A DNA stretch of 64,000 bases from Siphonodentalium dalli (Eukaryota > Mollusca > Scaphopoda > Gadilida > Siphonodentaliidae). The DNA is taken from positions 9,587,814-9,651,813 of the forward strand of contig CP136063.1 of assembly GCA_032622095.1 (NCBI GenBank), written 5' to 3'. The notes under the pieces are model-generated. The model was not told where the DNA came from. It did not search any database and worked only from the letters and a program-made list of their open reading frames with translations. The position numbers were made by a program, and so were the translations under genes. Below are positions 58,730 through 64,000 of this stretch, one piece after another (position 1 is the stretch's first letter; every line of letters begins with the position of its first letter).

Positions 58730-60450
58730 TTTTCCACCATAATTTTAGCATTTTGGGCTTTTTAGGCCTTTATGGGTAAATGCATTACCATAATTTAATG
58801 GGAACATTTAAATAATACATGTAATGTGATGACAGTAGACACCAGTTGAAATATCACTGCTCCTATGTCATTGCTTAAATTATTTATTTTATTTTAAAAT
58901 ATACGTAAACAGGAAATGAAGGTGAGCGTGAGAAGGAACCCCAACGGGGAAGGTCTGGTTTTATGTCCTTGACCGAATAATTTGTGACGTCAAATTCAAT
59001 GTGATTGAGTGCGCTGTCATTTCAAGTTCAAAACATGACGAAAATGAGCAATTAAAACATACGAATTAGTCTATATAATTAAATAATTATATAATAGGAT
59101 CTAAATGCAAAATGGACCAGTGAATATGTCGTTACATGGATTATATATGCTACCGTAAGTCACCGTAGATTTAGATTAAATGAACATTTTGCAGCGAAAT
59201 TTGCGATTGTTTCGTTGAGTCTATTTTTAGCACTGTTTTACAGAAACACTCATTACAATCACTGTTACAATGTTAAAAACAATGGCAGCTAAATTATCGG
59301 AATTATTTAGGCCTTATCATGGCAGTCGATCCAAATTGATGGCGTTTTATGCATACGATCTCAAACAATGCCATAGAAGAAATAGTGGTGTTGGAGCAAT
59401 GTTGAGGTGGTGGGTAATGTCACCACGAGGAATCGAGGATGGATTGGGGGGGGGGGTGATAAAACTGATAAACACTAAAAAGGGTAAATTCAAAATAATT
59501 ATATGTTATATGTTTAGTTTATAGTATACCCCAGTCCACAGTGAACGCATCCTGAAAACATTGAATTGTCAGTCGTGGTGATTAAGTGAATTGGCACAAT
59601 CATTTAAATCAGAAATGCTAATTAAGATCCAAATGCTAAGATAAAATAATCTAATAATATACAATTTTGTCATTTTCTTTGAATATTTTCTTTTTTTAAT
59701 CATGTTTAAAAAAACATATATATAATAAATAAAGGCCTTTGTTTACTGTAACCCACCAACCCCTATTTATATGCAGATATCCACCCCTACTAATTGTATC
59801 CCCCCCCCCAAATATTTAAAATTGTACTCAGCTCAGCTCTAATTTCTAATCACATTATTTTATCTCTGTTAAATTAGGTGCCAAATCATTTCAAAATTTG
59901 CAGATTTCTTTCTCTTGACTTACATCTGTATACACCCTGATAGTTTAAGAACCCTTTTATTTTTGTATTTAATGTTTAATGTGCAATTGGTACTGATATT
60001 AAAAAAACACCTCCTTGGCTATGGGGTAACTTGATTGCAAAGCAAATAAAGAAGATACATGTAGTAGTTTTCAAGTTTTGGGGGTTAAGTAAAAACTTAA
60101 AAGTTCACACACTATGTGAGTATGTGTGGCTATAAATAAGAATACATTCCATAACATTAGATTAAAAATGTTCATAGATTTGTAGGCAAGATTCAACTAA
60201 TGCCCGTTGTTATTCCTCTTCAAATGAATGGGGGTTGCCTGGGATGGCACATGCACCTGAAAATAAGCCTAGAACATCAACCAAAAACATACATAGCATA
60301 TTATTCTAGGTATTGGAAATTATAATGAAGGCAAATTATTTTGTAATCCATTTGTTTATTTCCTTATGTCCCTGTATGGCCCAGACACTGCTGATATCTG
60401 GGATAAGCACACGCTGGGTAGGTTCCTCAATAGATGGAGTATTCACCCCT
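58730..60450. other. No recognised gene
   Basis: Contains AGCGTGAGAAGGAACCCCAA (about 58922-58941), which recurs inverted near 63200; a TGACGTCA box at about 58984; and an 84-codon frame at 59270-59524 (MAAKLSELFRPYHG) with no domain I recognise. Confidence 0.35.
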
Positions 60451-60454
60451 GGTT

Positions 60455-61490
60455 AAGTGGCACTGCTAATTTGCTATGCTGCTGGTGGGTCCTGCTGAAT
60501 TGATATGATGCTGGTAGGGCAAACTGATGCTGTTAAAAAGTACTGTTATCTATACTAATACCACCCAATTCTGTTTCTTTGTTTGTCAATTAAATCAGAA
60601 TATTTGCCATTGACATCATAATCAGATGTCTTAAAAGGGCACTAAGTATTCGTGATTAAATTTAATTAAATAATTAATTACATACCTGTACCTAAAACAG
60701 TTGGACCCATGGAGCTGAAAATTGTTACATAGGTTTAAATTGACGAGAGGAATGTCATGTGATAGGTGCATTTGACCTCAGATAAATTAAAGGGGGATCA
60801 TGCGATAGGTGCCCATGACACCATATGATTTAAAGGGGTACTGATGTTCAATAAAGAGTATTTATTATTAGCTTAGACGATATCTGGAAAATTGGTACAC
60901 AGAGGTAACTTGACCAAGAGATTGTCAAGGACATGTGACATGGATCACAGAAGACTTAAAGTGGCACTTAAACAATACAGAGCGTTTTTCATCAGCTTAG
61001 AACATTTGTACACGGAGGTCAATTGAAGCCAGGGAGTGTCGTGGTGTAGGTGCTGTTGGCACCAGATGTCTTAAAATGGCACTATAATAAATTTAACTAG
61101 ATAGTTAATTATATACCAAAAATGGTTGGAATCTGGTCATTGAAAATTGACCCAAGGAGTATCATGGAATAGGTGCTGCTGGTCTCCGAGACTTACAGGG
61201 GAAATAATAAACAATTTTGATTAAATAGTTAATCATATCCCCAAAATAACATATATTGCAATATACAGTACCGGTACATGTTTTTGAATGTTTTATACAT
61301 ATAATGGCTTTTCCTCGATTTGTTCAGATAAACCAAAGATCATGAAAATAACAACAAGATAAGTTGAACGTATTAAACAGTACTTTTTCAAATCTTGACA
61401 TCATTAGTTTGCATACCAGCATCATAGAAAGCAGGACCCACCAGCATCATAGTAAATTAGCAGGACTACTTAACCACTAACCAGAGGTGA
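60455..61490. mobile_element. Inverted-arm element with central degenerate array
   Basis: The left arm (60455-60545: TGCTAATTTGCTATGCTGCT, GGTGGGTCCTGCTGAATTG, AAAAAGTACTGTT) is inverted at 61375-61490. Between them are four or so decayed ~160-bp monomers with TCTTAAAA-GGCACT, TAATTA-ATACC-AAA and GTCATG-GATAGGTGC. This is the same architecture as the 19.6 and 44.2 kb elements but an unrelated sequence. Confidence 0.7.
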
Positions 61491-63100
61491 GATTGTAGTT
61501 ATATTTTTTATTGATTGGTCTCAAGTTACCATATATCCCAGGTACTTTTCTGTGTACCAATTTACACTCAATTAGCCAAAGCTTGGTTAAGCAAAAATAT
61601 AAAACGGTCCACAAAAAATAAAATACAAAGCAGTCCCAGCTCAACAAAAATAGCCAATATGAGGTCTATCAGAATGTATAAAGAATTAAAGATGTAACTA
61701 AGATAAAGAAATTTTATAATGTTGATCAAGCTGGTACTTAATTTAATCGAGAGATAAAAGACTGTGACAAGAATTTGAGCTTGGTGATTAGTACATTGGG
61801 GGGGGGGGCAATTAAATTGGGGCAGAGGTCTAAATTAGTAGCGGTGGGTTACCAGAATCATTACTATTTTTTTTTCAAGCCTGAACAGTGCACTGAAGCC
61901 CAAATAAAGTAAAAGTATATATATGAAAAAGGCATCCCATACATGCTACTGCTGTAGTATTACGCTTACGCTAACACATGTCTGAATTACTTATTGCCAT
62001 TACATCGTAACCTCTCCACCCCCATCGCCACCATTCATTTTCAAATAGTTTACATTCAGTGACTCCAGTATAGGGATGTTGGTGTAGATAGAGGGTTTTC
62101 ATTGGCACCCCGACCCCCACCCCCTGAACACTTTGGTAGAAATTTTACAGATGGTACTTAAACATTTTCATACTTTTTGTCTTAATCTTAAAGGTACTCA
62201 ATCCGAGTCCCCATATCAACAAGTTACAACTGAACAACATTTCTTCAAAATACGCTTTTGTTATCAGAATCGATCAATTACAACAAAATAATGTTAACGG
62301 CTGTCAACTATGGTATAAAATTTCTCAAAATGTGTTATTTATCAACAAAATTTGGCCATATTACCACTTGATTTTAGAGTTATCCATCTTCATCCGCAAT
62401 TTTGTCCAAGACCGTTGGTTTGACGAATATTTTCTGGGCCACAAATAATTACACATTTCGAGAAATAACAAATTTCAAAAATCGATATCTGATCACTCTG
62501 AGCTTTGATGGGTGGGTTTCTCAACTCGAATAAATCCCCAAAGAAATAGTCATTTGGGAGTATTAATTCGGATTATGCATCTTTAAAACAACAAATTTTA
62601 CACTAAATTAAATTCTGTTTGGAAATTCAAGCTATCAGTTTCAGATTCAGAACAGTTTCAACTACATTCAGTATCGGAATCTGTCTTTGGTCTGAAATTT
62701 CCAAAGGTGTACTTGTCACGTGTCAGGTAAAATTTTTCAATTGTTGACATTGTTTACCAAAGTTGGAGATTAGACAGTCATCTAACAGTGTCACACCCCA
62801 CCCCACTTTTCAAAGACCGTGAAGTGATGAGAAGTCTTAAATTAAAAATCCTCACCAATGTGACTGTCAGTGTCACTGACTCACTCGTCGACTGAAATTG
62901 GCAATAACAATGTCAAATTAAATTTCAGTCAATAACAATGTCAAATTAATACAAGTATCTAACTTTATTTTATTTATTCCTGGTTGGTCGAATACATCTG
63001 CTCTAAATAGATCGTGATTTATAACCGATTGTTAATGTTATTGAACATTCAGTTATTTCAGTATTCAGCTTTTCAAGTTCAAATCGGCATCTTCAAAACT
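61491..63100. other. No recognised gene
   Basis: AT-rich, with a short direct duplication of ATAACAATGTCAAATTAA near 62905 and 62934. No supportable coding sequence. Confidence 0.4.
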
Positions 63101-63149
63101 TTGTTGATATCCGCGCACCGTTAATGCTGGATAGCCTGCGACGAAAGAC

Positions 63150-63260
63150 CATCCTGTTAGATTTGTGCGCATGCGTAAATCTGACCTTCCCGGTTGGGGT
63201 TCCTTCTCACGCTTACCGGAAATGAAGGTCATCGGAAGCGGATGTGATTTTTTCGTTTCG
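63150..63260 (-). promoter_or_regulatory. Candidate TATA-less promoter / first exon
   Basis: A small CpG-containing patch with an NRF1-like GTGCGCATGCGT (about 63157-63168) and two ETS-like sites, CCGGAAATG and CGGAAGCGG. On the minus strand an ATG at 63230-63232 opens five codons (MTFIS) before a consensus donor, TTTCCG|GTAAGCGTGAG, at 63217/63216. This could be exon 1 of the ARM-like gene, but the phase (1) does not fit the exon at 58.1 kb directly, so an unseen exon would be needed. Confidence 0.3.
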
Positions 63261-63549
63261 TTTTTGTTAAGTTGTACGTTTTGATGTAAAACACGGGTTT
63301 CTAATGTAGAATGTCTATATAATATACAAAATACCTCGATCCGATACAATAAAAATACACTAATTACGGTACCTGAGTTTGAAAAGCTCGGAACTTTTTT
63401 TGTCGTGTTCAATTTTATGATGCTTGATAGGGGGATCACATAATTGAAATAGACTCGAAAGAATTGGTGTTGGCGGGAAATGGAGTTACTTCCCATATAC
63501 CAACAACGCGTTCGGAACTAAACTATCTATATTTATTGACTCCCGATGA

Positions 63550-63695
63550 ATCGGTATACCTGGGTTTTAGGGTTACACGGAATTCCAGGGTTTTCAAGGG
63601 GTGGGCATTCAATTCAAGGGTTTTAAGGGCCCTGGAAAATTGATTTTCCAAATCAAGGAGTTTCAAGGAATTCAAGGAGCCGTGGATACCCTGTA
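63550..63695. repeat. 'TTCAAGGG' dispersed repeat
   Basis: GGTTTTCAAGGGGTGGGC, TCAAGGGTTTTAAGGG and CAAGGAGTTTCAAGGAATTC, ending at GATACCCTG. Confidence 0.6.
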
Positions 63696-63811
63696 TTATA
63701 TCTATTTTTATCTTACAATTTAGCTATAATTCCTCAAATACACGCGAAAACGCCTAGGCGGTTTCCGATCTTGTTTCCTGGATAGCAACAAGGATATCGT
63801 GGATGGCAACA

Positions 63812-63966
63812 ACGTAGTCCAACAAATTAGACGATTCGGATTAAGGCCTATTTTAATATTTGGACATTTATGTGGCCTTAATCCCTCATCAAGGATTAAT
63901 ACAATCGTAAATGTCCAAATATTAAAATATGTATTAATCCGAATAGTCTAATTTGTTGGACTAGCA
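63812..63966. mobile_element. ~155-bp hairpin MITE
   Basis: AGTCCAACAAATTAGAC, ATTCGGATTAA and TTTTAATATTTGGACATTTA are followed, after ~27 bases, by their inverses ending GTCTAATTTGTTGGACT. This is a nearly perfect palindrome over most of its length. Confidence 0.85.
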
Positions 63967-64000
63967 ACGAGTGCACGTGCGTTTTGACAACTGGCTTGTT

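Noticed and set aside
63065-63496. 143-codon minus-strand frame as a gene
   Set aside because: It runs through a consensus splice donor and CpG promoter-like patch; only the short MTFIS stretch before the donor is considered, at low confidence.

Overview
This is animal (eukaryotic) nuclear DNA: AT-rich, intron-dominated, no operons, and packed with repeats. The repeat families (tandem ~160-bp monomers around phrases such as GGCCATAACTC and AAATCCAAGATGGC, ending in GACGGACG-type microsatellite), a Crypton, several 8-bp-TSD elements and an ARM-type protein gene together suggest a lophotrochozoan, most likely a mollusc (probably bivalve). The species is inferred, not proven.

The only host gene I can follow lies on the minus strand and spans most of the window, read right to left. 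It has a tentative exon at 58073-58172, a coiled-coil exon at 55256-55525, an exon at 41333-41863 opening an armadillo-like helical region, exon B at 33789-33921 and exon C at 17796-18121. A second copy of exon B (B') follows at 7703-7835. Splice sites and codon phases agree along the chain (0-0, 0-0, 0-1, 1-0, 0-1). In molluscs this ARM-like region is often followed by a TIR domain; none is visible here, so the 3' end must lie left of the window. A possible promoter and first exon lies near 63.1-63.3 kb.

Everything else is mobile or repetitive DNA inside or beside the introns. At 0.3-2.0 kb (minus strand) there is a nearly complete Crypton tyrosine recombinase broken by one in-frame TAG. A 974-bp hAT remnant with a perfect TSD lies at 8.65-9.62 kb. 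Long foldback structures occupy 15.5-16.9 kb. Composite elements with central tandem arrays lie at 19.6-21.6, 44.2-45.1 and 45.2-47.3 kb, the last with a 582-bp hAT-like element nested in it. A 2.07-kb TIR element lies at 25.9-28.0 kb, a dead non-LTR reverse transcriptase at 34.4-35.0 kb and a pogo-like TA-flanked element at 35.5-36.7 kb. Array and hairpin repeats fill 36.95-41.3 kb. A 1.3-kb element with ~300-bp inverted repeats and a perfect 8-bp TSD lies at 56.2-57.5 kb.

Between 47.3 and 54.0 kb a broken gene of an uncharacterised 'LTGCD' (PIN/XPG-like, by my recognition) protein family is split by small palindromic MITEs and by a 4.8-kb GC-rich element with long inverted ends.

All calls come from reading the sequence; no database search was run. 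Family names rest on motif recognition.
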